This document shows, piece after piece, positions 46,839 to 56,602 of a stretch of DNA of 64,000 nucleotides. The translations under genes were made by a program, and so were the position numbers. This DNA comes from Sphingomonas desiccabilis (GTDB lineage Bacteria; Pseudomonadota; Alphaproteobacteria; Sphingomonadales; Sphingomonadaceae): the NCBI RefSeq assembly GCF_004135605.1, contig NZ_SDPT01000003.1, forward strand, positions 450,164-514,163. Reading direction: 5' to 3'. The notes beneath the pieces are model-generated. The model saw nothing but the letters and a program-made list of their open reading frames with translations. It searched no databases and was not told the DNA's origin. The first letter of the stretch is position 1. The number at the start of each line of letters is the position of its first letter.

Positions 46839-49745
46839 ATGGCATTCCCTGTACGCGTACGCCGGATCGCGCTGCCGCTTCTGGCCCTGATCGCCACCAC
46901 GCCGCTCGTTGCGCAGACGGCGCCCCCGCCCGCACCGCAGCAGCAGAGCCCGAAGTTGCCGCCGTTGCAGCCGGTGGCCCAGGGACCGGATACCCCCTGG
47001 CTTTTCAAGGGCAGCGACATCCCGCCCGACCGGTCCTGGACCTATGGGGTGCTGCCGAACGGCCTGCGCTACGCCGTCCGCCACAATGGCGTGCCGCCGG
47101 GGCAGATCGCGATCCGCGTCGCGATCGACGCGGGCTCGCTGATGGAGACGGAGCAGGAGCGCGGCTTTGCCCACCTGCTGGAGCATCTCTCGTTCCGAGG
47201 CTCGATGCATGTGCCCGATGGCGAGTCGAAGCGCGTTTGGCAGCGGCTGGGCGTGACGTTCGGCTCGGACACCAACGCGGCGACCAGCTTCACCCAGACG
47301 GTCTACAAGCTCGACCTTCCGGGTGCCACCCAGGCGGGGCTGGACGAGAGCATGAAGATCCTGGCCGGCATGATGGCCGAGCCCACGATCACCCCGGTGT
47401 CGCTCAATGCCGAGCGCCCGGTGGTGCTCGCCGAGCAGCGCGAGCAGCCGGGGCCGCAGCTGCGGCTGGGCGACGCCACGCGCGCACTCTTCTTTGCCGG
47501 CCAGCCGCTCGCCGATCGTTCGCCCATCGGCAATGTTGAAACGCTGCAGGCGGCGACAGCCGACATGGTCCGCGCCTTCCACGACCGCTGGTACCGCCCC
47601 GACCGGGCGGTGGTGGTGATCGCCGGCGACGCCGATCCCAAGCTGCTCGAGGCGGCGGTGGTGAAGCATTTCTCCGGCTGGCAGGCGAAGGGGCCGGCGC
47701 CCCGGAACCCGGACCTCGGCAAGCCCAAGGCCGGCGGACCGTTGAGCGCCGTGGTGAACGAACCGGCGCTGCCGACTCTGGTGCAGATGGCGACGGTGCG
47801 GCCCTGGACCGTCGGCAACGACACCATTGTCTTCAACCAGGAGCGCATGGTCGACCAGATCGCCATCCGGATCATCAACCGCCGCCTGGAAAGCCGGGCG
47901 CGGGCCGGCGCCAGCTACATCAGCGCGGGTGCCGACCTGGAAGACGTGTCGCGTTCGGCCAACATCACGGCGATCTCGATCCTGCCGGTGGGGAACGACT
48001 GGGAAGCGGCCGTTCGCGACGTACGCGCCACCATTGCGAGTGCCCTCCGCAATCCGCCCTCGCAGCAGGAAATCGACCGCGAGGTGGGCGAGATCCGCGC
48101 CGCCATGGAGAACGCAGTCGCGACGTCGCGCGTCGATGCGGGCGCCAAGCTCGCGGACAATCTGGTGGAAGCGGTCGACATCCGCGAAACGGTCGCGGGA
48201 CCCGAGATGTCGCTGCGCATCTTCGACGGCGCCGTAGCAGGCAAGTTCTTCACCCCCGCCAAGGTGCAGGCGGCGACCCGCAAGGTCTTCGAGGGCGTCG
48301 AGACCCGCGCGCTGGTGAACACGCCGACGCCGGATCCGGCAGCGGTGAACAAGCTCGCAGCCGCGATCCAGGCGGATGTGACGGCAGCCGCCGAGAAGCG
48401 CGGCCCGCAGCGGACCGTGAAGTTCGACGAGCTTCCCAAGCTCGGCGCACCGGGCAAGGTCACCGGCCGGAGCGTGGTGCTCACCGACCCGCAGATCGAG
48501 AAGGTGAGCTTCGCCAACGGCGTCAACCTGCTGATGTTCCCGAACAATTCGGAAACGGGCAAGGTCTATGTCCAGGTCCGCTTCGGCCGCGGGATGAGCG
48601 CGCTCCCCTCGGATCGCATGACCCCCGCCTTCGCCGGCGACCTCGCGCTGGTCGCAAGCGGCGTGGGCAAGTTCGGCCAGGAGGAACTCGATCGCCTGAC
48701 CGGGGATCGCCAGATCGGCTTGTCGTTCGGCATGCAGGAAGACGCGTTCGTGCTGGGCGGCATCACCACGGCGGCCGACCTCAACGACCAGCTGCGGCTG
48801 ATCGCGACCAAGCTCGCTGCCCCCGGCTGGGATCCCGCGCCCGTGGCGCGGGCCCGTGCGGTGATGCTGGCGAGCTATGAGAGCCAGTCCTCCTCGCCGG
48901 TTGGCGTGCTCCAGCGGGACCTGGAGGGATTGCTCCATGCGAACGATCCGCGCTGGGCCTCGCCGGACCGCAAGGACATCGAGGCGCTCGATGCAGCACG
49001 GTTCCGTGCCTTCTGGGAGCCGCTGCTCGCCAGCGGTCCCATCGAGGTGCAGGTCTTTGGCGACACCACGGCCGATGCCACCATCGCGGCGGTCGCCAGC
49101 ACCTTTGGTGCGCTGAAGCCGCGGCCCGCGGCGCCGGCGGCCAACATCAACGTGCGGTTTCCGGATCATGTGGCGACCCCGGTCGTGCGCACCCATACCG
49201 GCCAGCCCAACCAGGCCGCGGCGGTGATCGCCTGGCCGACGGGGGGTGGCAGCGCGGGGCTGACGGAAAGCCGGAAGCTCGAATTGCTCGCCGCGGTCTT
49301 CCGCGATCGGTTGCTCGACAAGCTGCGCTCGGAAGCGGGGGTGAGCTATACGCCCAACGTCTCCACCGACTGGCCCGTGGGCCTGCCGAGCGGCGGCAAG
49401 ATCCTGGCGATCGGTGCGGTGCCGCCCGACAAGACGGATTTCTTCTTTCAGCTCGCACGCGGGATCGCGGCGGACCTGGTGGCGAACCCGATCACCGAGG
49501 ACGAACTGCGGCGGGCACAGGCGCCGGTGCTTCAATTCATCGCGCGGGTGTCGAGCGGCAACATGTTCTGGATGCAGCAGACCGCCGGCGGCACGCTCGA
49601 TCCCAAGCGGATCGATGCGATCAACACCATCGCCTCGGACATCGGCACGACGACCGCCGCCGATATCCAGGCGCTGGCGGTGAAGTATCTCCGCCCGGAG
49701 AAGGACTGGTCGCTGGTGATCGTGCCGGAGAAGAAGGCGAACTAG
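46839..49745 (+). CDS. M16 family (insulinase-like) metallopeptidase, exported
   Basis: 968 residues with a signal peptide ending near residue 26 (LIATTPLVAQ). Two tandem M16 halves: the first has the inverted zinc site HLLEH (residues 112-116) followed about 75 residues later by ERPVVLAEQRE; the second (from about 530) lacks the site. This is the single-chain pitrilysin-like layout. It degrades peptides in the periplasm. ATG 46839 chosen for the signal peptide; a reading from 46398 is antisense to the hydroxylase. Confidence 0.92.
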   Translation: MAFPVRVRRIALPLLALIATTPLVAQTAPPPAPQQQSPKLPPLQPVAQGPDTPWLFKGSDIPPDRSWTYGVLPNGLRYAVRHNGVPPGQIAIRVAIDAGSLMETEQERGFAHLLEHLSFRGSMHVPDGESKRVWQRLGVTFGSDTNAATSFTQTVYKLDLPGATQAGLDESMKILAGMMAEPTITPVSLNAERPVVLAEQREQPGPQLRLGDATRALFFAGQPLADRSPIGNVETLQAATADMVRAFHDRWYRPDRAVVVIAGDADPKLLEAAVVKHFSGWQAKGPAPRNPDLGKPKAGGPLSAVVNEPALPTLVQMATVRPWTVGNDTIVFNQERMVDQIAIRIINRRLESRARAGASYISAGADLEDVSRSANITAISILPVGNDWEAAVRDVRATIASALRNPPSQQEIDREVGEIRAAMENAVATSRVDAGAKLADNLVEAVDIRETVAGPEMSLRIFDGAVAGKFFTPAKVQAATRKVFEGVETRALVNTPTPDPAAVNKLAAAIQADVTAAAEKRGPQRTVKFDELPKLGAPGKVTGRSVVLTDPQIEKVSFANGVNLLMFPNNSETGKVYVQVRFGRGMSALPSDRMTPAFAGDLALVASGVGKFGQEELDRLTGDRQIGLSFGMQEDAFVLGGITTAADLNDQLRLIATKLAAPGWDPAPVARARAVMLASYESQSSSPVGVLQRDLEGLLHANDPRWASPDRKDIEALDAARFRAFWEPLLASGPIEVQVFGDTTADATIAAVASTFGALKPRPAAPAANINVRFPDHVATPVVRTHTGQPNQAAAVIAWPTGGGSAGLTESRKLELLAAVFRDRLLDKLRSEAGVSYTPNVSTDWPVGLPSGGKILAIGAVPPDKTDFFFQLARGIAADLVANPITEDELRRAQAPVLQFIARVSSGNMFWMQQTAGGTLDPKRIDAINTIASDIGTTTAADIQALAVKYLRPEKDWSLVIVPEKKAN

Positions 49746-49967
49746 GTTCGTCGTGGCCGGCGCAGGCAGGGGCAGGATACGCAGGCTAGGTGCTTGGGGT
49801 CCTCGCCTCGTGCCTGCGCAGGAGCACCGTGCGGAGGCCATCCCGACTTGCCCCGGCTGCCGCGGCGCCGGCGCTGTCCTGCCCACTTCCGGGCTCCTGC
49901 GAAGGCAGGAGCCCGGGGTCGCCAGGCTCGGTGCGGGCGGCTCTGCCAGGCCTTGGCAGGCGCCGGG
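49746..49967. repeat. Intergenic region with REP-type hairpins
   Basis: 222 bases between convergent genes. The clearest element is ccgggctcctgc-gaag-gcaggagcccgg (49889-49916), a perfect 12-bp stem with a 4-base loop, the form of a sphingomonad REP palindrome. A second, weaker copy includes cctgcgcagg (about 49815-49824). The perfect hairpin may end transcription from both sides. Confidence 0.65.
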
Positions 49968-51758
49968 CTACGCCTTGTAGAGCGCGTCCAGTTTCTCGCC
50001 ATAGACCTGGCGCAGTATGTGGCGGCGGATCTTTAGGCTGGGGGTGAGCTGCTCGTTCTCGATGGTGAACGGCCGGTCCGCCACGATGAAGCGGCGAATT
50101 CGCTCCGTCACGGTCAGGTCTTGGTTCACCCGGTCCACTGCCGCGTTCAACGCCGCGCGATAGCCGCTGTCCTCCGCCAGCCGCTTGAAATCGCAGACCG
50201 CGCGGTTGGCCGCGCACCATTCCTGCGTCCACTCCGGATCGGGCACGATCACCGCGACCATGTAGGGGCGGCGATCGCCCGCGATCATCGCCTGGGAGAT
50301 CTCGGGCTGGAGGGTGAGCATGCCCTCCACCTTCTGCGGGGCGACGTTCTCGCCCTTGTCGTTGACGATGATGTCCTTCTTGCGGTCAGTGATCTTGATG
50401 CGACCCGCCTCGTCGATCAGGCCGATGTCGCCGGTGTGCAGCCAGCCATCCTTGAGCACGCGCGCAGTTTCGTCCTCGTTGCGCCAATAGCCGTGCATCA
50501 CCAGTTCGCCGCGCACCAGGATTTCGCCGTCCTCGGCGATGCGCACTTCGGTGTTGGCGAGCGGCGGGCCGACGCTGTCCATGCGGACGCCTGCCGACGG
50601 GCGGTTGCACGAGATCACCGGCGCAGCCTCGGTCTGGCCATAGCCCTGGAGGAAGGTGACCCCCAGCGCCTGGAAGAACAGCCCCACCTCCGGATTGAGC
50701 GGTGCGCCGCCAGAGACCATCGCCTTCATCCGCCCGCCGAAGCGCTTGGCGATCTTGGGCCGGAACAGGGTCCGCACCGCCAGCTGCGCCGGTCGATCGG
50801 TTAGGCGCAGGCGACCCTCGCTCTCCTTGTTGCCCAGTTCGATCGCCTTGCCGAGCAGATAGGCGGCCATGCCGCCCTGTTTCTCGACCGCCTTGGTGAT
50901 CCGGGTGCGCAGCACTTCGAAAAGCCGCGGCACGACGAACATGATCGTCGGGCGCACCTCCTCGATATTGGCGGCGAGCTTGTCGAGCCCCTCGGCATAA
51001 TAGATCTGCCCGCCCAAGCCGATCGCGAAATGCTGGCCGCCGGTATGCTCATAGGCGTGGCTCAGCGGCAGGAAGGACAGGAACACCTCGTCGTCCCACC
51101 CGAAATCCTCGGCGATCACCGCCGAGCAGCCGGCCACGTTGTGCAGGATCGCGCCGTGGTGCTGCATGACCCCGCGGGGCGCGCCGCCGGTGCCGCTGGT
51201 GTAGATGATGCAGGCGAGGTCCTCGCGCTGGAAGCTCGCCTCGCCCGCAGCCGCGTCGGGGCTTGCGGGATGGTCGGCGATCAGCTGATGCCAGCCGTGG
51301 AACTCGATGCTGCCGGGCTGGACCAGGCGAACGTCCTCGATCCCGATGATCTTCTGCGGGGTGGAGGCGTGGAGGGCGGCAGGGATCAGCTCGCGCGCGA
51401 GCTTGGCGGTGGAGACGATCGCGGCGCAGGCGCCCGAATTCTCCATGATGTGCTGGTGGTCGCGCTGGGTGTTGGTGACATAGGTCGGCACCGTGATGCA
51501 GCCAGCGGCCATGATGGCGAGGTCGGAGATGCACCATTCGGGGCGGTTCTCCGACACCAGCATCACCCGGTCTCCGCGCTTGAGCCCAAGCGCCTTCAGG
51601 CCCGCGGCGAGGCTGGCGACCTGGCGCGCGGCCTCCGCCCAGCTGGTCGGCTGCCATTCGCCCCCGGCCTTGTGCCACAGGAAGGGCTTGTCGCCGTTCT
51701 CGCGCGCACGCGCGAAGAACATCGTGACGAGATTCGGGAAATGCTCGAGGGTACGCAT
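49968..51758 (-). CDS. Long-chain acyl-CoA synthetase (AMP-binding family)
   Basis: 596 residues. The AMP-binding P-loop reads IIYTSGTGGAPRGVMQ, with Gly and Arg in place of the usual Thr and Lys, then GYGQTEAAPV and TDRKKDIIVNDKGENVAPQ with the catalytic lysine near the end of the protein. It activates a fatty acid as the CoA thioester. The ATG at 51758 (MRTLEHFPNLVTMFF) has GGAGAGG nearby. It follows the gamma-glutamyltransferase gene at 49 bases on the same strand. Confidence 0.9.
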   Translation of the reverse strand: MRTLEHFPNLVTMFFARARENGDKPFLWHKAGGEWQPTSWAEAARQVASLAAGLKALGLKRGDRVMLVSENRPEWCISDLAIMAAGCITVPTYVTNTQRDHQHIMENSGACAAIVSTAKLARELIPAALHASTPQKIIGIEDVRLVQPGSIEFHGWHQLIADHPASPDAAAGEASFQREDLACIIYTSGTGGAPRGVMQHHGAILHNVAGCSAVIAEDFGWDDEVFLSFLPLSHAYEHTGGQHFAIGLGGQIYYAEGLDKLAANIEEVRPTIMFVVPRLFEVLRTRITKAVEKQGGMAAYLLGKAIELGNKESEGRLRLTDRPAQLAVRTLFRPKIAKRFGGRMKAMVSGGAPLNPEVGLFFQALGVTFLQGYGQTEAAPVISCNRPSAGVRMDSVGPPLANTEVRIAEDGEILVRGELVMHGYWRNEDETARVLKDGWLHTGDIGLIDEAGRIKITDRKKDIIVNDKGENVAPQKVEGMLTLQPEISQAMIAGDRRPYMVAVIVPDPEWTQEWCAANRAVCDFKRLAEDSGYRAALNAAVDRVNQDLTVTERIRRFIVADRPFTIENEQLTPSLKIRRHILRQVYGEKLDALYKA

Positions 51759-51807
51759 GGCCTCTCCTGCCGCCCCGGCGTCCGTGCGCCGGGGACTTGC
51801 CTGTTGG

Positions 51808-53568
51808 TTATTCCGGGGGACGGGTTCCGAAGCCGCCGACCCGCTTGATGTCGACGACCGTGCCGTCCTGCCGCATCGCGACGCCCTCGCTGCGCGGATC
51901 GGCACCGCCGACCCAGCGACCGCGCAGGCGCTCCACCGCATTCGCCTTCAAGCCGAGCGGCGCGATCCGGACCGGCTCGCCCAGCGCCTTCAGCGCCGGT
52001 GCCATGGCGTCCAGCTGCGTGCCCTGCTCGAGCGTCGCGATCTGACCCGGCGCATAGATCAGCCCCAGGCCGATCGCGTCCTGCGCCGTCATCCGCCAAT
52101 CTATCACCGCGATCACCGCCTTGGCGACCTGCGCGATGATGGTGGATCCGCCCGCCGCACCGATCACCAGGCGGACCTTGCCGTCCGGGCCGTAGACGAT
52201 GGTCGGCGACATGGAACTGCGCGGCCGCTTGCCGCCCTCCACGCGGTTGGCGACCAGATGGCCGTTCTTTTCCGGCACGATGTCGAAGTCGGTCAGCTCG
52301 TTGTTGAGCATGGTGCCGTTCACCGACAGGCCCGATCCGAAATAGCCCTCGATCGTCGACGTGACGGACACCGCGTTGCCGCGCGCGTCGGTTGCCGAGA
52401 CGTGGGTCGTCCCCGGCACTTCGCTCTGCTGGACCCGAATGCGGGCAGGAGCGCCTGCGGGCATGCCGGGCGTCGCGCTCGCCATCGTGCGGTCGGGCGA
52501 AATCAGGGCCGACCGTGCGGCGATGTACTTGGGGTCGAGCAGGCCCTCGACCGGCACCGTCTCATGGTCGGGATCGGCCAGGTACATGTCTCGGTCGGCA
52601 TAGGCGAGCCGCTGGCTCTCGGCGATCAGGTGCCAGGCGACCGGCGAGTCCTTGCCCAGCTTCGCCATGTCGAAGCGTTCGAGCTGCTTCAGGATCATCA
52701 GCACCGCGACTCCGCCCGACGAAGGAGGACCCATGCCGCAGATGCGATAGGCACGGTAGCTGCCGCACACCGGCGCGCGTTCCTTGGCATCGTAGCTGGC
52801 GAGGTCGCCCGCCGTCATCTTCGACGGGTTGCGCGCGGAGGTGTTGACCGCGGTGACGAGCTTCTGCGCGTCCGGTCCCACATAGAAGCTGTCCGGACCC
52901 AGTCGCGCCAGGCGCTCGAACAAGGCCGCCTGTTCGGGGTTCTTGATCAGCGTGCCCACCGGCAGCGCCTCGCCGTCCGGCGTGCGATATTTGGCCCGCG
53001 CCCAGGGGTCGATGTGGCTGCCGAACCGGTCGATGCCGGTGTTGAGCCGCTGGGTGATGCGAAAGCCGTCGCGGGCGAGGCGGATCGCCGGTTCGAACAG
53101 CTTAGCCCAAGGGAGCTTGCCGGCGCGGGCGTGCGCCATCGCCCATTCGCGAAGGTTGCCCGGGACACCGACGCTGCGCCCGCCCGGCACGGCCGCGGAA
53201 TGGCTCAGTGGGTTGCCGTCGGGCGCGTAGAACCAGTGCGGATCGGCCGCGGCCGGAGCCGCCTCCCGCCCGTCGATGGTCAGGAGCTTGCCGGTCCGGG
53301 CATCATGCCCGACCCAGAAGCCGCCGCCGCCGACGCCGGAGTTCTGCGGTTCGACCACGTTGAGCGCGAGCAGCGTCGCGATCGCGGCGTCGGTGGCGCT
53401 GCCGCCGGCGCGCAGCATCTCGACACCCGCCGCCGCGGCGCGCGGGTCCGATGCGCTGACCATGCCTTGCACCGCCTGCTGGGCGATACGGGCGGGACGG
53501 GCGACCTGAGCATCCGCAACGACTGGGAGGGCGAGCAGCAATGCTGCACAGCTGAGAAAACGCTTCAT
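51808..53568 (-). CDS. ggt: Gamma-glutamyltransferase
   Basis: 586 residues with signal peptide MKRFLSCAALLLALPVVADA. The autocatalytic cut is before a threonine in EVPGTTHVSATDARGN, giving the two subunits. It transfers or hydrolyses gamma-glutamyl groups, for example of glutathione, in the periplasm. Another sign is the block PPSSGGVAVLMILKQLE. On the same strand as and 49 bases before the acyl-CoA synthetase gene. Confidence 0.95.
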   Translation of the reverse strand: MKRFLSCAALLLALPVVADAQVARPARIAQQAVQGMVSASDPRAAAAGVEMLRAGGSATDAAIATLLALNVVEPQNSGVGGGGFWVGHDARTGKLLTIDGREAAPAAADPHWFYAPDGNPLSHSAAVPGGRSVGVPGNLREWAMAHARAGKLPWAKLFEPAIRLARDGFRITQRLNTGIDRFGSHIDPWARAKYRTPDGEALPVGTLIKNPEQAALFERLARLGPDSFYVGPDAQKLVTAVNTSARNPSKMTAGDLASYDAKERAPVCGSYRAYRICGMGPPSSGGVAVLMILKQLERFDMAKLGKDSPVAWHLIAESQRLAYADRDMYLADPDHETVPVEGLLDPKYIAARSALISPDRTMASATPGMPAGAPARIRVQQSEVPGTTHVSATDARGNAVSVTSTIEGYFGSGLSVNGTMLNNELTDFDIVPEKNGHLVANRVEGGKRPRSSMSPTIVYGPDGKVRLVIGAAGGSTIIAQVAKAVIAVIDWRMTAQDAIGLGLIYAPGQIATLEQGTQLDAMAPALKALGEPVRIAPLGLKANAVERLRGRWVGGADPRSEGVAMRQDGTVVDIKRVGGFGTRPPE

Positions 53569-53640
53569 GCGTGAAGGAGTAGCCGCGATTGTCCCGGGTG
53601 CAAAGGCGAGGGGGACACGGCCGAAGCCGTGCCCCCGTCC

Positions 53641-54390
53641 TCAGCCGCGTCGGGTCGCCGCCGCGTAGAGCGCGATCGCCGCGGCGTTGGAGACGTTCAG
53701 GCTCTCCACCTTGCTGCTGATCGGCAGCCTGGCGAGGACGTCGCAATGCGCCTCGGTGTTCTGGCGCATGCCTTCGCCCTCGGCGCCCAGCACCAGCGCG
53801 ACCTTGGGGCTGCCGAGCGCCTGGTCGAGCGTGGTCTCGGTGTTGCCGGTCAGGCCGATGCGCCAGTAGCCGGCTTCCGAAATCTCCTCCAGCGCGCGGG
53901 CCAGGTTTACCACGCGCACCCAGGGCACCACTTCGAGCGCGCCGGACGCGGTGCGTGCGACGGTGCCGGATTCGGGTGGTGCATGCCGGTCCTGCGTCAC
54001 GATGCCGAGTGCGTCGAACGCGGCGGCGGAACGCAGGATCGCGCCGACATTGTGCGGATCCGTCACCTGATCGAGCACCAGCAGCGGGCGGGTGTCATCG
54101 GCACCCTGCTGAAGCAGGTCGCCCAGCCAGATGTCCTCTAGCGGATCGACCTCGGCGACCATCCCCTGGTGCGGGGCGTCGCTGGGTACGAGCCGGCCCA
54201 GGTCGGCCGCTTCCGCATAGATCACGGTCAGCGTGGAGGGCAGGTCGAGCCGCGACAAGGCCTCATGGGTGCCCCACAGCTTGCGAACGGTGCGCTCGGG
54301 ATTGGCGAGCGCGGCGAGCACCGCGTGGCGCCCCCAAAAACGGGGGCGCTGGGCGGAACCCTGGCTCGGTCGATGGCCGCGTCGTGCCAT
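53641..54390 (-). CDS. rlmB: 23S rRNA 2'-O-methyltransferase (RlmB/TrmH, SpoU family)
   Basis: 249 residues. The trefoil-knot methyltransferase motifs are LVLDQVTDPHNVGAILRSAAAF and the end block VALVLGAEGEGMRQNT plus PISSKVESLNVSNAAAIALYA. RlmB 2'-O-methylates G2251; the related TrmH acts on tRNA G18, so the target is inferred. A short basic N-terminus is followed by the substrate-binding half (GRHAVLAALANPERTV). It is two bases from the M28 gene. Confidence 0.9.
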   Translation of the reverse strand: MARRGHRPSQGSAQRPRFWGRHAVLAALANPERTVRKLWGTHEALSRLDLPSTLTVIYAEAADLGRLVPSDAPHQGMVAEVDPLEDIWLGDLLQQGADDTRPLLVLDQVTDPHNVGAILRSAAAFDALGIVTQDRHAPPESGTVARTASGALEVVPWVRVVNLARALEEISEAGYWRIGLTGNTETTLDQALGSPKVALVLGAEGEGMRQNTEAHCDVLARLPISSKVESLNVSNAAAIALYAAATRRG

Positions 54391-54392
54391 GC

Positions 54393-56012
54393 TCAGTCCT
54401 CCGCCTTCGGCCAGGCGTACGGGTCGGTGACCTTCGGCTGGCGGGGCAGCGGCGGCTTCGGCAGCGGCTTGTCCGCATTGGCGGCATTCAGGAGGAAGGA
54501 TGCCATGATGATCGACGCTTGACGCAGATCCTCGCCCTTCAGATGGTCGAAGGTATCGGCATTGGTGTGGTGGATGCGGCTGCCATAGTCCAGCGGGTCC
54601 TGGATGAACTGGAAGCCCTGGAGCCCGATCGACTGGAAGAAATAGTGATCGGTGCTCGACGTACGGCGCATCGCGACGGTGCCCGCCCCCATCGCTTGGA
54701 ACGGCGCGAACCATTCGCGGAAGATCGGCACGGCTGCCTGGTTGTTCTCGGCATAGATGCCGCGGATCTTGCCCGAGCCGTTGTCGAGGTTGAAATAGGC
54801 GGCGAGCTGGTCGTAGCCCGGCTTCTTCGTGATCGGCCAGCGCGAGGTCCAGCCATAGAAGCGGGCCAGGCCGGTCGTCGGTGCCGTCGCGGCGGGCGCG
54901 CGCGTGGCGATGTGCTGCTCAATATAGGCGAGCGAGCCGAGCAGCCCCTGTTCCTCACCGTTCCACAGCGCGAAGCGGATCGTCCGCTTCGGCCGCACCC
55001 CCATTTGCGAGAGGATGCGGGCGGCTTCCATCACCACGGCGGAACCCGCGGCATTGTCGGAAGCGCCATCGCCGGCCGCCCAGCTGTCGAGATGGGCGCC
55101 GGCCATCACATAGCCGGCCTTGGGATCGGTGCCCGGAATGTCGGCCAGGATGTTGTACGCCTGTACGTCGCTGTCGTCGAAGCGGACGTTGCTGGTCACT
55201 TCCAGCGTCGGCGCCTGGCCCACGCGGGCGAGGCGGGCGAGCCGGCGATAATCCTCGGCCGCGATCTCGATGCCCGGCGTCGCCGGGGTCTGGCCCCGTC
55301 CGAACAGATAGCCGCTGCCGTGCAGCAGCATGCCGTCGCGGCTGGACATGGTCGCCATCGCCACCGCGCCCTCGCTCTTGAGGAACGCGTCGAGCTTGAG
55401 CGAGAAGTCGAGCCGCTTGAGCCGGCGGTCCGCTGCATCCGGATCATTGACCGGCGCTTCGAAGAAGTCCTGGTCGTTGAGTTCCTGCTGGCTGAGGCGG
55501 CGGAAAGCGGGACGGTCCGGCTCCGAGCCGGTGTCCGGCTGGGTCACCAGCACGATCTTGCCCGCGAGCTGACCGCGGTAGCGGGCGAAATCCGCTTCTT
55601 TGGTCATCGGCGCGACGATCACCGGCGCGGTGATGGTGCCGTTGGTGCCGGGAGTCCAGGCGATCGGGATCGCGGTCAGCTCGATCGGGCGCGGGGTTAC
55701 CATGCGCACGCTCGAGCTGACGATCGACCAGCCGCGGCCGAACTCGAACCCTTCCTTGTGGACGTTCCGCAGGCCCCATTCGCGGAACTTGGACTGGGTC
55801 CATTCCTCTGCCTGGCGCATGCCGGGCGAGTTGGTGAGGCGCGGGCCGATCACGTCGGTCAGGTGCTGCGCGATCGGCATCACTTCCGACTGGTTGGTCC
55901 CCTCCTCGATGATCCGGGTGACGGCGTCGCGATCGACCGACTGGGCGGCGAGGGGTGCGGCAAGAGGCGTGGCGGCAACAGTGGCGAACAAGGCAAGGGT
56001 AAGCGCGCGCAT
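54393..56012 (-). CDS. M28 family peptidase, exported
   Basis: 539 residues with signal peptide MRALTLALFATVAATPLAAPLAAQ. Zinc ligands: GAHLDSWAAGDGASDNAAGS, the catalytic WNGEEQGLLGS, FNLDNGSG, and the late HHTNADTFDH. A PA-like domain is inserted (about residues 120-250). It cleaves peptides in the periplasm or outside the cell. Adjacent to the rRNA methyltransferase, with which it is probably co-transcribed. Confidence 0.9.
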   Translation of the reverse strand: MRALTLALFATVAATPLAAPLAAQSVDRDAVTRIIEEGTNQSEVMPIAQHLTDVIGPRLTNSPGMRQAEEWTQSKFREWGLRNVHKEGFEFGRGWSIVSSSVRMVTPRPIELTAIPIAWTPGTNGTITAPVIVAPMTKEADFARYRGQLAGKIVLVTQPDTGSEPDRPAFRRLSQQELNDQDFFEAPVNDPDAADRRLKRLDFSLKLDAFLKSEGAVAMATMSSRDGMLLHGSGYLFGRGQTPATPGIEIAAEDYRRLARLARVGQAPTLEVTSNVRFDDSDVQAYNILADIPGTDPKAGYVMAGAHLDSWAAGDGASDNAAGSAVVMEAARILSQMGVRPKRTIRFALWNGEEQGLLGSLAYIEQHIATRAPAATAPTTGLARFYGWTSRWPITKKPGYDQLAAYFNLDNGSGKIRGIYAENNQAAVPIFREWFAPFQAMGAGTVAMRRTSSTDHYFFQSIGLQGFQFIQDPLDYGSRIHHTNADTFDHLKGEDLRQASIIMASFLLNAANADKPLPKPPLPRQPKVTDPYAWPKAED

Positions 56013-56145
56013 CGGGTTCCGTTCGTGGGAGGGAAGAGAAAAAGCGTCGCTGGGACGCTATGCGGGCCAGGAAAGGCGCGCAAGCCGTTGACAGCGGCCG
56101 GATCGGACGGCAATGGGCCACCTCGCTTCAGCGAAGCGGCCCCGT

Positions 56146-56231
56146 GGAAGGGTGGCCGAGTGGTTAAAGGCAGCAGACTGTAAATCTGCCCACGCAAGTG
56201 TACGCTGGTTCGAATCCAGCCCCTTCCACCA
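56146..56231 (+). tRNA. tRNA-Tyr (GTA)
   Basis: 86 bases, class II tRNA with long variable arm. Acceptor GGAAGGG/CCCTTCC, D arm, anticodon stem around CTGTAAA (GTA), variable stem CCCACGCAAGTGTACG region, T arm CTGGTTCGAATCCAG and encoded CCA. Confidence 0.97.
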
Positions 56232-56281
56232 TCCGCCCCCGGCGCGGCGGATCGGTTCTCCCGGACAAAGGGACACCTGCG

Positions 56282-56602
56282 CTGCCGACCCCCATCCTCT
56301 TCGTTTTTGCCGCGGCGCTCGAAATCGGCGGATGCTTTGCGTTCTGGAAATGGGCGCGGCTCGGCGCCTCGCCGCTGTGGCTGATCCCCGGCATGATTGC
56401 GCTGGCGGGGTTCGCCTGGATCCTCACCTTCGCCGACACTCCCGCGGCGGCGCGTGCGTATGCGGCCTATGGTGGCATTTACGTCGCAAGCTCGCTCGGC
56501 TGGATGTGGCTGGTCGAGGGGCTGCGCCCGGATCGCTTCGACCTGATCGGCGGCGGGTTGTGTCTGCTGGGATGCTTGGCGATCCTGTTCGGGCCGCGGT
56601 GA
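56282..56602 (+). CDS. YnfA family small membrane protein
   Basis: 106 residues if a CTG at 56282 is the start, which is the normal family length. The sequence [22 protein letters not shown], then [18 protein letters not shown] and a C-terminal [13 protein letters not shown], has four helices of the YnfA (UPF0060) group. No ATG, GTG or TTG occurs in this frame between the tRNA-Tyr gene and the first hydrophobic residues; the next one upstream is a GTG inside the tRNA (56198). AAAGGGA lies about 10 bases before the CTG. A membrane transport role is assumed for the family. Confidence 0.7.
   Translation: MPTPILFVFAAALEIGGCFAFWKWARLGASPLWLIPGMIALAGFAWILTFADTPAAARAYAAYGGIYVASSLGWMWLVEGLRPDRFDLIGGGLCLLGCLAILFGPR

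Noticed and set aside
46755..49886. 1043-codon minus-strand frame opposite the M16 peptidase
   Set aside because: Antisense shadow with skewed composition and no motif; the M16 gene on the plus strand has its signal peptide and zinc site.
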